Shown piece after piece: positions 1-8,654 of a stretch of 64,000 nucleotides of DNA. The DNA lies in the NCBI GenBank assembly GCA_963814055.1, contig CAWFBJ010000029.1, positions 1 through 64,000 of the forward strand, read 5' to 3'. Positions within the stretch are counted from its first letter, which is position 1; each line of letters begins with the position of its first letter. A model generated the notes under the pieces. That model searched no databases. It was given only the letters and a program-made list of their open reading frames with translations, and was not told where the DNA came from. The position numbers were made by a program, and so were the translations under genes. The stretch is from AWTP1-13 sp963814055 (lineage in GTDB: Bacteria > Pseudomonadota > Alphaproteobacteria > Rhizobiales > Hyphomicrobiaceae).

Positions 1-910
1 CTGTTGCATCTCTGGGCGCGTTTCGTATTGCTCTGTTGAAAGCGAGCGCAGGCGGTGGCGGCCGCGGCATGCGGGTGGCGAGGAACGAAGCGGCGTTCGC
101 GGACCTGTTCATGCAGGCATCGGTCGAAGCGAGTCTGCGTTCGGCAACGGCGAAATCTATCTCGAGCGGTTCTTCTCGCGCGTTCGCCACATCGAGGTGC
201 AGATATTCGGCGACAGCCATGGGCGCGTTCGGCACTTCGGCGAGCGCGATTGCAGCGTGCAGCGGCGACATCAGAAAATCATCGAGGAAGCCCCTTCACC
301 CGCACTCGAAGCCCATGAGCGGCAGGACCTTCTGCAAGCCGCCGTGGCGCTCGGCGAGGGCATTGGCTACGAGAACGCCGGCACCGTCGAGTTCATTTTC
401 GACGTCGCGAGCCGCCGCTTCTTCTTCATCGAAATGAACACCCGCATCCAGGTCGAGCATCCGGTTACCGAGGCTCTGACTGGATACGACCTCGTCACAG
501 AGCAACTGAAAGTCGCGGCCGGCGCACCGCTGTCGCGTGATGCGGCAAAACCATCAGGCGTCGGCGCCGCCATCGAATGGCGCATTTGCGCTGAAGATCC
601 CTCGCGCAATTTCCAGCCGAGCCCCGGACGCATCGGCACCTGGCCCCGCCCGTCCGGCGCCGGCGTACGGTTTGATACCCACGCCTATAGCGGCTACGTG
701 GTGTCTCCGTTTTATGACTCCATGCTAGGCAAGTTGATCATCTCTGGCCGTGATCGGCGCGAAGCCCTGGTCAGGTCGGAGGCAGCCCTGATGGAGTTCA
801 ACGATACCGGCATCGCGACCAATGCACCGTTTCATCTGGACCTCCTGCGGCGGCAGGAATTTCGCGATGCCGCGATCCACACCCGCTGGATCGAAGAGGA
901 GTACCTTTGA
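1..910 (+). pseudogene. Biotin carboxylase subunit, 5'-truncated and frameshifted
   Basis: ATP-grasp biotin carboxylase, which carboxylates biotin on a carrier protein using ATP and bicarbonate. The gene runs off the left edge. The glycine-rich ATP loop (KASAGGGGRGMR) is read in frame 3 from about base 48. From base 134 the family sequence continues in frame 2 (SAFGNGEIYLERFF, HIEVQIFGD, the ERDCSVQRRHQK motif and EMNTRIQVEHPVTE), ending in WIEEEYL and TGA at 908-910. One missing base near 131-134 would restore the frame. The window edge hides the N-terminal half. The next gene starts inside its stop codon (ATGA), so the two were built as an operon. This is either a real null allele or a base-call error; family assignment is firm. 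Confidence 0.85.
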
Positions 911-1345
911 TGGAATTTCGTGATATCGCGACGGTGCTCGAATACCTCGACGGCAAAACACAAACGCTCCCATCTGGCGTCACTGTCGACGTGCGGCGCG
1001 ACACGCCCGCGCCGTCGGCTCAGTCACGATCTGCGCCCCCAAAGCCGGAAGGCGTGCTCGTGCGCGCGCCATGCCCTGGCCGTGTCGTACCGGCCGGTGG
1101 GCCGGGAGCCGTCCGCGAAGGCGAAACGATCGGGGAGATTTCAGTGCGGCCGCCGACGTGTTGCGATCATCGCGCCGATCACCGGACACGTGGGTCAGTG
1201 GTTTTTTGAATCGGGGCAGTTCGTCGAGTTCGATCAGGCGCTGGTGGTCCTGAAGAGTTCGCCGCTGCCGGAGACACCGCGAGCGGCGATAGGAACAGCA
1301 CCAGCACATGCCTCGCTGCACCGGCGGGGAGGGAGGGAGGCATGA
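910..1345 (+). pseudogene. Biotinyl/lipoyl-like accessory carrier protein, frameshifted
   Basis: A short protein starting at ATG 910, overlapping the stop of the biotin carboxylase. It reads MEFRDIATVLEYLDG, then a carrier-like stretch (VLVRAPCPGRVV, REGETIGEI) in frame 1. Near 1145-1165 the likely coding frame moves to frame 2, giving a second carrier-like stretch (AIIAPITGHVGQWFFESGQ, FVEFDQALVVL) up to a stop at 1343-1345. I see no EAMKM-type biotinylation site, so it may have been a structural, non-biotinylated relative of BCCP. The following true BCCP starts at 1342 inside its stop. Assignment rests on the biotinyl-domain pattern and position only. Confidence 0.5.
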
Positions 1346-1809
1346 ATTTCACATTTGAGGACGTTGAAACGCTGCTGCGCGTGTTCCGCGAAACCGAGTA
1401 CTCGGAAATTCACATAGAGATTGGCGACTTCAAGCTTGCGGCCAGCAAAAATGGACAGACACTGACCCAGGCGACGAGGTCAGAGCCTGCAGCTGCCCCT
1501 TCGAAGCCTCAGCCCGTGCAGCCGCAGAAACAAGTCGATGCCCCGACCAATATCGAGCCCGGGACCATCGCCGTGCGTGCCGAAGTCGCCGGTCAGTTCT
1601 ACAGGTCTCCCAGCCCCGGCGCGGAACCGTTCTGCAAGGCGGGCACGCGCGTTGGCCCCGACACGGTGGTGTGCCTCGTTGAGATCATGAAGCTGTTCAC
1701 ATCCGTCACGGCGGGCGTGTCTGGAACGGTGATCCGCGTTCTCGTCGAAAACGGAAACGCGGTCGAAGCCGGTCAACCGCTCATCCTCATTCGCCCGGAC
1801 AACTCATGA
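1342..1809 (+). CDS. Biotin carboxyl carrier protein (AccB-like)
   Basis: Carrier subunit of a biotin-dependent carboxylase, 155 aa. The N-terminus (about 1-45) is a small helical domain, followed by a Pro/Gln/Ala-rich linker (about 46-75) and a C-terminal biotinyl domain. The biotin attachment lysine is Lys117 in VEIMKLF, a variant of EAMKM. The domain ends with ILIRP as is usual in AccB. Start ATG 1342 follows a strong GGGAGGGAGG ribosome site and overlaps the previous stop; its own stop overlaps the next start (ATGAGC at 1806). It would shuttle carboxybiotin between the biotin carboxylase and the HMGL-like carboxyltransferase next door. Confidence 0.9.
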   Translation: MNFTFEDVETLLRVFRETEYSEIHIEIGDFKLAASKNGQTLTQATRSEPAAAPSKPQPVQPQKQVDAPTNIEPGTIAVRAEVAGQFYRSPSPGAEPFCKAGTRVGPDTVVCLVEIMKLFTSVTAGVSGTVIRVLVENGNAVEAGQPLILIRPDNS

Positions 1810-3260
1810 GCACAGTGAGGATCATCGATACGACGTTCCGGGATGGACAGCAGTGCCTGTGGGCGACCCGCATGTCGACCGGTTCCATGCTGCCGGTCGC
1901 TGAGGCATTGGATCAGGCCGGCTTTGAAGCTATCGAGGTGGTTGGTGCGGTCCAGTTTGATGCCGCGGTTCGCTATCTGCGCGAGGATCCGTGGGAACGC
2001 CTCAGGCTGCTCCGGCAGCGCATCACCAAGACGCCGATGCAGGCCGTGATCCGCAGCCGCTGCGTACTTGGCTTCGAGCTTTTGCCGCAGGACGTAAACG
2101 ATCTGTGGATCGAGCGGCTGGTCGCCAACGGCATTCGTCAGTTCGTGGCATTCGACGGGCTGCACGACCTCGACAACGTCGTACCCTCTCTGCTTCTGGC
2201 AAAAAAGCTCGGTGCGCATACGGTGGGGTGGCTCACGTTCAGTGAAAGCCCGGTGCATACCGATGCGCTCTACGTCGCCAAAGCCCGCGAGTACATCGAG
2301 CGTGCAGACGTTGACGGCGTGCTGATCGAGGACGCCAGCGGCGTGCTTACGCCTGAACGAGTCGCAAATCTCGTGCCGGCGCTGAAGGCAGCAATCGGCA
2401 GCCGCCGTCTCGGGGTCCACTCACATGGCCTCCTCGGCTTGCCGCAACGCGCGCAATTGGCGGCAGCCGCGCTCGGAGTGGATCACGTCTACACATGCGT
2501 GCCGCCACTTGCCGATGCGAACGCGCCGCCATCGGTGTTTACGACGGTGCACAACCTCGAACAATCGGGCTACGCGACCGGTGTCACGGTGGAGCGTCTC
2601 CGGCAGATGGAGCAGCATCTCGAGGCGGTCGCGGCCCGCGAAGGGTTCCAACGCGGGAAGCCGGCAGACTTCGACGCGAGCTTCTTCAAGCATCAGATCC
2701 CGGGCGGCGTTCTCAGCAATCTCACCGCGCAGCTCAAGGCCGCTGGTCTTCAGGATCGGCTGCCCAAGGTTCTGGAAGAATGCGGCAGAGTGCGCGCCGA
2801 ACTCGGCTGGCCGATCCAGGTCACGCCGTTCGCGCAGTTCATCGGCGTGCAAGCGACCCTCAACGTCATTCACGGCGAGCGCTATCGCATCGTTCCCAAT
2901 GAGATCAAGAAGTACGCGCTCGGTTACTACGGCAAGCTGCTTGCGCCCGTCGAGCCCGACATACTGGATCGGATCGTCAGCAACGCGTCGAGGGATATCG
3001 CGCTCGAACCGAAGCCGTTGGAGCCGTTGCTGCCGCTGGTTCGCAAACGCTACCCGAAAGCCGATGGCGATGAGCTTTTGCTGCGCCTTTCCTACGATGA
3101 GGCCGTCTTGGAACCGATGCGCTCCAATCGTCCGGACTACGCCTCCTGGACTATTGCCGACAAGCCCATCGTCCATCTGCTGAAGGAAATTGCGAAGCGG
3201 CCGGCCGCAAGACGCATTTATGTCTCAAGCGGAAATGTCTCGGTGGAGCTGAAACGCTAG
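1806..3260 (+). CDS. Carboxyltransferase subunit, PycB/OadA type (HMGL-like)
   Basis: 484 aa protein of the pyruvate carboxylase B/oxaloacetate decarboxylase alpha family: an N-terminal DRE-TIM barrel and a C-terminal conserved carboxylase domain. Visible signatures are IIDTTFRDGQQ (residues 6-16, metal Asp8 and the RDG motif), the metal HxH pair at 205-207 (GVHSHG) and KHQIPGGVLSNL in the C-terminal half. It should transfer CO2 from carboxybiotin to an acceptor. One notable change: where pyruvate carboxylases I remember have the carbamylated lysine in a CIKDMAG motif, this protein has LIEDASG with Glu175. Overlaps the BCCP gene by 4 bp. The acceptor may be pyruvate or another 2-oxo or acyl compound; family firm, substrate open. 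Confidence 0.85.
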   Translation: MSTVRIIDTTFRDGQQCLWATRMSTGSMLPVAEALDQAGFEAIEVVGAVQFDAAVRYLREDPWERLRLLRQRITKTPMQAVIRSRCVLGFELLPQDVNDLWIERLVANGIRQFVAFDGLHDLDNVVPSLLLAKKLGAHTVGWLTFSESPVHTDALYVAKAREYIERADVDGVLIEDASGVLTPERVANLVPALKAAIGSRRLGVHSHGLLGLPQRAQLAAAALGVDHVYTCVPPLADANAPPSVFTTVHNLEQSGYATGVTVERLRQMEQHLEAVAAREGFQRGKPADFDASFFKHQIPGGVLSNLTAQLKAAGLQDRLPKVLEECGRVRAELGWPIQVTPFAQFIGVQATLNVIHGERYRIVPNEIKKYALGYYGKLLAPVEPDILDRIVSNASRDIALEPKPLEPLLPLVRKRYPKADGDELLLRLSYDEAVLEPMRSNRPDYASWTIADKPIVHLLKEIAKRPAARRIYVSSGNVSVELKR

Positions 3261-3321
3261 GCAAGGGGCGCGCAAGAAACAGCGCCGGCAACAACACTTG
3301 CAGGCGCCGCAGAGGACACAG

Positions 3322-4824
3322 ATGTATCCGGTAGACTTCTTCTGGCGTTCGGTTCGCGCGTTTCCCTCACGCACCGCTGTCATCTATCCTGGCGGAGAAA
3401 TGACCTACGCGGAATTGGCGCAGCGGATTGTCCGGCGCGCCGCGGCCTTGAGGCAGCAGGATCGGGGGCTCGGTACCCACGTCGCTGTCGGCGCCGCCAA
3501 CACCGTTGATCATCTCGTGACGATCCTGGCCATCCTGGCGGCGGGTAAGGTGTGGGTGCCGCTCAATCCACGCAATGGCGATTCCGAACTTCATCGCATG
3601 ATCGCGTTCGTGTCTCCGGCCCTCGTCGTCACCGATCGATCCATGCAGGAGCGGCTCGGAAAGTTCGATCCGACACCGCTGGAGACGCTTGATCTGGACG
3701 ACGCGTCAGCTTCCGACCTGCCACTGGGTCCACTGCAGCGTGAGAATATCCCCCTTGGCCATACGCAAGCGGTCAAGTTCACGGGTGGAACCACGGGCAT
3801 TCCGAAAGGCGTGCAGCAGCCCTATCGCGCTTGGAACACGAATATCGTCACCACGATCAATGCGCTGAGACTGGGGGCCGACGACCGCTATCTTGTATCT
3901 GCGCCCCTCACTCACGGCACGTCGACCTATATGCTGCCGCTGTTCGCCAGGGGCGGCGCACTTGTTTTCCCGGAAGATGCGAACACACCGGGATTGCTCG
4001 ACGCCGTCCAAAAATCGCGCTGCACGGTATTGTTCGCGCCGCCGACGCTCGTCATCACTGCAATGGAGGAACAGCGGCGCTCACCGCGCGACCTGTCGTC
4101 TCTGCGCATGATCGTCTATGGCGGGGCCCCCATGCGTCCCGCACAGATAATGGATGCCCAAGGCGTGTTCGGCCCCGTCATCTCGACCACCTACGGCCAG
4201 ACTGAGGCTCCGCAGACAATCGCCTTCCTGCCGCCCGAACACATGCATGGCGACGCGCTGACATCGGTCGGCTACCCAACGATGCTTACCAAGGTCGCGA
4301 TCCTGGATGACGCCGGAAATTTGCTGCCCGAAGGCGAGTCCGGCGAAATCTGCGTGCGTGGCGATCTGGTGATGTCCGGCTATCTGAACGCGCCGGAGGC
4401 TACCAGCCGCACGCTCGTGGATGGATGGCTGAGGTCAGGCGATCTCGGCGTCCTCAACGACGGGCTGCTGTTCATTCGCGACCGCAGCAAGGATCTGATC
4501 ATCACTGGCGGCTTCAACGTCTATCCCAGTGATGTCGAGAGCGTCCTGGCCCGGCATCCGTCCGTGCTCGAATGCGCGGTGGTTGGCGTCCAGGATTACA
4601 AATGGGGCGAAGCTGTCCACGCGGCCATTCAACCGCGCGACGGCGCTGAGCTCGATACCGCGGAATTGTCGGCGTTCGTGCGCAAGGAACTCGGGCCCGT
4701 GAAGGTGCCCAAAGGCTTTCATGCGTTCAAGGAACTGTCGCGCACACCGGTCGGCAAGATCCTCAAAACGGCGATCCGAGATGAAATTGCGCAAAGGCTA
4801 GGTCGCGGCAAAACCGACGTGTAA
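3322..4824 (+). CDS. AMP-forming acyl-CoA ligase (class I adenylate-forming)
   Basis: Activates a carboxylic acid to its CoA thioester through an acyl-adenylate. 500 aa from ATG 3322, chosen because AGAGGA ends 5 nt upstream; a TTG 24 nt earlier has no such site. Motifs in order: P-loop-like GGTTGIPKG (155-163), YGQTEA (291-296), SGDLG (372-376), hinge/A8 region RDRSKDLIITGGFNVYP (387-402) and the catalytic lysine of PVGKIL (Lys479). Length is normal. It lies 61 bp after the carboxyltransferase gene and before two dehydrogenases, so it probably feeds an acyl-CoA into the same pathway. Chain length and substrate cannot be read from sequence. Confidence 0.88.
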   Translation: MYPVDFFWRSVRAFPSRTAVIYPGGEMTYAELAQRIVRRAAALRQQDRGLGTHVAVGAANTVDHLVTILAILAAGKVWVPLNPRNGDSELHRMIAFVSPALVVTDRSMQERLGKFDPTPLETLDLDDASASDLPLGPLQRENIPLGHTQAVKFTGGTTGIPKGVQQPYRAWNTNIVTTINALRLGADDRYLVSAPLTHGTSTYMLPLFARGGALVFPEDANTPGLLDAVQKSRCTVLFAPPTLVITAMEEQRRSPRDLSSLRMIVYGGAPMRPAQIMDAQGVFGPVISTTYGQTEAPQTIAFLPPEHMHGDALTSVGYPTMLTKVAILDDAGNLLPEGESGEICVRGDLVMSGYLNAPEATSRTLVDGWLRSGDLGVLNDGLLFIRDRSKDLIITGGFNVYPSDVESVLARHPSVLECAVVGVQDYKWGEAVHAAIQPRDGAELDTAELSAFVRKELGPVKVPKGFHAFKELSRTPVGKILKTAIRDEIAQRLGRGKTDV

Positions 4825-4881
4825 CCAACTCTGCGACATGCCGTTCTCGGCAGCACGAATACTTTGTGGAGGCATGAACCT

Positions 4882-5652
4882 GTGACCCAGTCCGTATTGA
4901 TTACTGGTGGCGCGAGCGGAATCGGAGCCGCTGTTGCGCGGCGCGTGGTGGAGGGAGGGGGTTGGGTCTGTCTTGTCGACGTCAACGAGCAGGGCGTGAT
5001 CGAGCTTGCGCGGGAACTCGGAGAGCGTGCCATCGCCGTTCACTGCGACACGCTGGAAGAAGACGCTTTCGCGGCGGCCGTAACGAGCGCGGAAACGCGC
5101 ATGCCGCCCCTCAACGGGCTCGTCACCTGCGCCGGAATTCAGCCTCGCGCCAAACCGATCGAAGATACCGATACGGGCGAGTTCAACCGGCTGGTGGAGT
5201 CGCATCTCACCGGCACGTTCATTTCCTGCCGGGTTCTGGGTTCGCTCATGGCAAGCCGCCGCGCGGGCGCGATTGTCACTCTTGCGTCCGTCTTGTCGTT
5301 CCGGCCGGGACCAGTCCTCGGCTACACCACCGCCAAAGCCGCCGTCGTCAATCTCACGCAAGCGCTCGCGGTGCAGTGGGCTGGCAAGGGCGTGCGGGTA
5401 AATGCGGTCGCACCGGGCTGGACCGATACACCATTTCTTCAGCCGCGGGATGGGCGCCCGCCACGCGACCTGACTCCCATTTTGAAAGCGACCCCGATCG
5501 GCAGGCTGCTAAAGCCGTCGGAAATCGCAGAGGTCGTCCATTTCCTACTGTCGCCGGCTGCCTCTGGCGTCACCGGCGCAACGGTGCCCGTGGACGGGGG
5601 GGTCATGGCCGGCGCGGGATGGTTCCCGTACGGCGGCTTTCCGCAGGAGTAG
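4882..5652 (+). CDS. SDR-family NAD(P)-dependent oxidoreductase
   Basis: Short-chain dehydrogenase/reductase, 256 aa. GTG 4882 is taken as start because GGAGG lies 9 nt upstream (4868-4872); an ATG at 4874 opens only three codons in another frame. Cofactor motif TGGASGIG (8-15), CAGIQ after beta-4, and catalytic Ser136, Tyr148 and Lys152 (YTTAK). The C-terminal VTGATVPVDGG is typical of classical SDRs. It follows the acyl-CoA ligase and precedes a second SDR, suggesting two oxidation steps on a hydroxyacyl or cyclic CoA ester. Substrate unknown. Confidence 0.85.
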   Translation: MTQSVLITGGASGIGAAVARRVVEGGGWVCLVDVNEQGVIELARELGERAIAVHCDTLEEDAFAAAVTSAETRMPPLNGLVTCAGIQPRAKPIEDTDTGEFNRLVESHLTGTFISCRVLGSLMASRRAGAIVTLASVLSFRPGPVLGYTTAKAAVVNLTQALAVQWAGKGVRVNAVAPGWTDTPFLQPRDGRPPRDLTPILKATPIGRLLKPSEIAEVVHFLLSPAASGVTGATVPVDGGVMAGAGWFPYGGFPQE

Positions 5653-5701
5653 CGCAAAGCGATCAGACCACGTGCGGCCTTGCCGCTAGGGAGAAGCAAA
5701 G

Positions 5702-6430
5702 ATGGGTGAGTTGTCAGGACGCACGATCGTAGTCACCGGCGCGGCCGGTGGCATTGGAGCAGCCGCGTCGCGAATGGCTGCAAAGGCTGGCGCGCGGCTT
5801 GTCCTGATCGACCCAAACGAGCAAGGCCTGAACTCCCTCGCAGCATCGCTCGCCGGTAGCGGTCATGTCATCTCGCCGTCCCATCTCGACAGCCCAAAGG
5901 CTTGCGCCGAAGCTCTGGCACGCATCGATGGTCCGCTCTATGCACTGGTCCACATGGCGGGAATTTTTGTTCCGCACGAACTCGAACCCGGCGCCCGCAA
6001 TGTGTACGACCGCACCATTGCCGCCAACATGACCAATGGCTTCGACTTGGTTTGCGCCATGGTGGATCGCCTGGCCACCGATGAACCCGCGAGGCTCGTG
6101 TTTGCGAGCTCGCAAGCCTACAGACGCGGCAGCCTTGGCCATGTTGCGTACTCCATGGCAAAGGGCGGCATCGCTGGGTTCGTCCGGGCGCTGGCGCGCA
6201 ACTTGAAATCCCGCGCGCTCGTCAATGGCATCGCACCCGGCGTGATCGAAACGCCGATGGCGACGCATATCATCGATGCCCGCAAGGCTGATATGCTGAA
6301 GGAAATCCCGCTCGGTCGCCTCGGCAGACCGGATGAGGTGGCCGGCGTCGTGATGTTTCTGCTCGGCCCATACTCAACCTACGTGACCGGACAGATCATC
6401 AATGTCGACGGCGGCACCAACAACGCCTGA
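5702..6430 (+). CDS. SDR-family oxidoreductase
   Basis: Second short-chain dehydrogenase, 242 aa, with cofactor motif TGAAGGIG (12-19), catalytic Ser136 or Ser137, Tyr150 and Lys154 (YSMAK), and C-terminal VTGQIINVDGG. ATG 5702 follows GGGAGAAGCAAAG. It lies 49 bp after the first SDR on the same strand and is clearly a diverged paralogue with the same fold. A FabG-like 3-oxoacyl reductase or hydroxyacyl-CoA dehydrogenase role fits the operon; sequence alone does not settle which. Confidence 0.85.
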   Translation: MGELSGRTIVVTGAAGGIGAAASRMAAKAGARLVLIDPNEQGLNSLAASLAGSGHVISPSHLDSPKACAEALARIDGPLYALVHMAGIFVPHELEPGARNVYDRTIAANMTNGFDLVCAMVDRLATDEPARLVFASSQAYRRGSLGHVAYSMAKGGIAGFVRALARNLKSRALVNGIAPGVIETPMATHIIDARKADMLKEIPLGRLGRPDEVAGVVMFLLGPYSTYVTGQIINVDGGTNNA

Positions 6431-6463
6431 TCCCTTGTCTCCTGGAGCAAGTTTGCAACAATC

Positions 6464-6910
6464 ATGAATGATCCAAAAAGTGATTTTGAAAGTGAAGCCA
6501 GGCAGGCGTTCGAATTGGCTTTGAAGGAGCATCACCCGGACTTTGAAAGGTTCTTCCTGGCTCGGCTGTTTGGCCTGACTTTCAGTTATCCCGGCGACAC
6601 TTGCGTCGTAAAGTTTCCCGTGCGCCGATATATGTTCAATCCGCAAGGCGGTCTGCACGGAGGAGTGAGCGGGTTTGTTCTCGATGTGGCCATGGGACAC
6701 CTGTTGCGTCATACGTTCGGCCGACCGGGCCTGACAATGGAAATGAAGGTGCAGCTGTTTGCGCCGATCCGTGAACCGAATGCACGGTGTGAAGCACGCT
6801 TCCTTCACAAGGGTAGGAGCGTTTGCTTCCTTGAGGCGCGCCTGTTCGGATCTTCAGGCACACTCGCAGCCGCTGCCACATCAACATGGCGCGTTTCCCG
6901 ACCGGAATGA
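6464..6910 (+). CDS. PaaI-family hotdog thioesterase
   Basis: 148 aa single hotdog-domain protein. The characteristic NPQGGLHGG (60-67, with His65-Gly-Gly) and the acidic residue Asp74 in the following helix mark the PaaI/YigI acyl-CoA thioesterase group. It is the last gene of the 1-6.9 kb run, 33 bp after the second SDR, and may release product or rescue CoA from stalled intermediates. The next 560 bp has no convincing gene, so the operon ends here. Confidence 0.8.
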   Translation: MNDPKSDFESEARQAFELALKEHHPDFERFFLARLFGLTFSYPGDTCVVKFPVRRYMFNPQGGLHGGVSGFVLDVAMGHLLRHTFGRPGLTMEMKVQLFAPIREPNARCEARFLHKGRSVCFLEARLFGSSGTLAAAATSTWRVSRPE

Positions 6911-7059
6911 GTGGGTGTCTGAAGGTTTCGTTTCCTCTCGTCATGACGCACCTCAGCCTGGATGCAAAGGGGAGATGTAACGGGGACAACCTTCCCCGAA
7001 AATTCTAGACCCTTGGCGATGCTGTTGTGAATGTTTCGGACCAGTTAGGTTTGCTGGGG

Positions 7060-7430
7060 GTCAAGGCCTCCCGTTTGCGAAGCGGCAAGAGTGACCGGAG
7101 TTCAGCCGGAAGCAGACATGCTGTTTCGAGCATCGGTGATTTCGCTCTTCAAAGCGGCGCATGTCCGCTTTTGTATACGAGCGCAAACGGCGGGCGGATC
7201 CCATGATTGGTCTCAATGACCGCAAGTGGCGCTCAGCGGACATTGCCGATGCATCTGAGTGTCCGCTTTCAGCGTGGTGCCGGGCTCCATACGGGTACGA
7301 CATTCCGAAGGCCGAGTCAGTTCTTGGCACAACAGAGATTCGCCGCGATGTTCGCGATGTCTGCTTTCGGGGGTGAAGCAGACCTGAGCGCAGCACGGCG
7401 GGATGTCCGCTTCTGACCCCAAGCTGCCGT
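7060..7430. repeat. Dispersed Bradyrhizobiaceae-type intergenic repeat, several degenerate units
   Basis: The stretch has no gene but carries recurring short units: GTCCGCTTT-type cores at about 7158, 7258, 7357 and 7402, some paired with the inverse GAAGCAGAC or AAGCGGACA form. Translated in stray frames these give peptides such as MSAFGGEADL, which I recognise as common false ORFs from dispersed repeats in Bradyrhizobium and Rhodopseudomonas. The rest of the gap 6911-7472 shows nothing else. Confidence 0.55.
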
Positions 7431-7472
7431 TGTTCATGTGGTCCAAGTTGAGTGGGCGGGGTTTCTAAGTGG

Positions 7473-7875
7473 TCATCGGTCCTTAGCTCGTTTCGGTGCA
7501 GTGCCTGCCTTTGGTACGGTCGGTCCCGTGATCGGAAATACAGCTCGCACATGCTCGGCCCACATCTGGCAAAAGGCCGTGGCGTAGCGAGGTAGCGGAC
7601 GTCGCTTGTCCCATAGGACAGCCAACGGCTCGCGCAGCGGCCGGCTCCGATACACGATGCGAACAATCTTCAGATTATAACGATGCGCTCGGAACGTGGA
7701 CGCAATGATGGCTACCCCGTGCTGGGCTTGGGCGAGAGCCAACAGGGTATGTGGAGAGCGGGTTTCGAGCCGAATGTTCGGTTTGAGGCCCGCGAGGCGG
7801 CAGGCTGCGTCAAAGGCTCGGCGAGGAATGCTGAGCGGCGATTGACGGACGCAGATCCCGATTGCGTGGGCGGAT
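7473..7875 (-). pseudogene. LysR-family regulator, C-terminal remnant
   Basis: On the minus strand about 130 codons match the second half of a LysR effector-binding domain: FDAACRLAGLKPNIRLE, TLLALAQAQHGVAII and REPLAVLWDKRR. The N-terminal helix-turn-helix half is absent; upstream the frame stays open only because it lies opposite an H-NS-like gene. It is a truncated remnant, cut at or near the start of that gene. Confidence in the family is good, the exact upstream boundary is approximate. Confidence 0.65.
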
Positions 7876-8007
7876 CGCGTGGAAGCAAATTTACCACCGC
7901 ACAACCATGGTCCGAATGGTCGCAACCAAATAGTTTGCGTTGCAAATGCGCCGCGGTCTAAAACTGCGATGAGTGCGGAATTGGCGAAGATGGGAAGAGT
8001 AAGAGCG

Positions 8008-8355
8008 ATGGCGAAGGGTAACGGACGGATGACAGCCAAATCCGTAGGCGCGTGGTTTAAGACGATGCTGTTCGATGGGCAGGTGGCATTCTTGGGTGAG
8101 TTGCAAGAGATGCACAGCAAAGCACGCCTAATACAAATCAACACGCTGAAGCGGCAGCTGGCAGCGTTGGAAAACGGGTCGAGCAACGGACACACAGAGC
8201 CGAAGACTGCCAGGCGTAAGAAGAAGAAAAGCGCCGTGAAGGTGAAGTATCGCGACCCGAAGACGGGTGGCACTTGGTCTGGCCGAGGGCGAATGGCGAT
8301 GTGGTTGGCAGAGAAGATCAGGGCCGGCGAGAAAGCCGATAAATATTTGGCCTGA
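8008..8355 (+). CDS. H-NS histone family DNA-binding protein
   Basis: 115 aa from ATG 8008, which has GGAAGAG 8 nt upstream; ATG 7969 or 7990 in the same frame are alternatives. A helical N-terminal oligomerisation region (about 15-60) and a Lys/Arg-rich linker (KKKKSAVKVK) lead to the C-terminal H-NS DNA-binding motif YRDPKTGGTWSGRGRMAMWL. H-NS proteins silence AT-rich, often acquired, DNA. It sits at the edge of a remnant-rich zone, a usual place for such genes on mobile DNA. No operon partner is seen. Confidence 0.75.
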   Translation: MAKGNGRMTAKSVGAWFKTMLFDGQVAFLGELQEMHSKARLIQINTLKRQLAALENGSSNGHTEPKTARRKKKKSAVKVKYRDPKTGGTWSGRGRMAMWLAEKIRAGEKADKYLA

Positions 8356-8489
8356 TCAGATAGCGTGGCCTGCTCGCGACAGCCTGAGTAGCGACACCCA
8401 GGCGGCACCGGTTATTATGACCCGCGTACTTCTGCGTGTAACGGCTGTCCTCACGAGCCAGACCCTTTTTATTTTAGGCAAGCATTCTC

Positions 8490-8654
8490 GAGGCGCGCTT
8501 GCGTGTGCCACGCATGCCGGTAAACCTGCCGCCCGACGCCTATGACCGTTGGCTGGCCACCATCGAACCCGATCCGCGTGATTTGTTAGTGCCGTTCTCG
8601 TCAGAGCGGATGAACTGCGCCGAGGTGCGCCATGAGCTTTGCGCGAATGTGTGA
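8490..8654 (+). pseudogene. SRAP (YedK/HMCES-type) C-terminal remnant
   Basis: An open stretch encodes RMPVNLPPDAYDRWL followed by PDPRDLLVPFSSERM and a stop at 8652-8654. This is the conserved C-terminal part of SOS-response-associated peptidases, which crosslink to abasic sites in single-stranded DNA. The catalytic N-terminus (MCGR) and middle are missing, so it is a fragment. A separate MCGR-type N-terminal fragment lies at 23.9-24.0 kb on the other strand. Confidence 0.6.
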
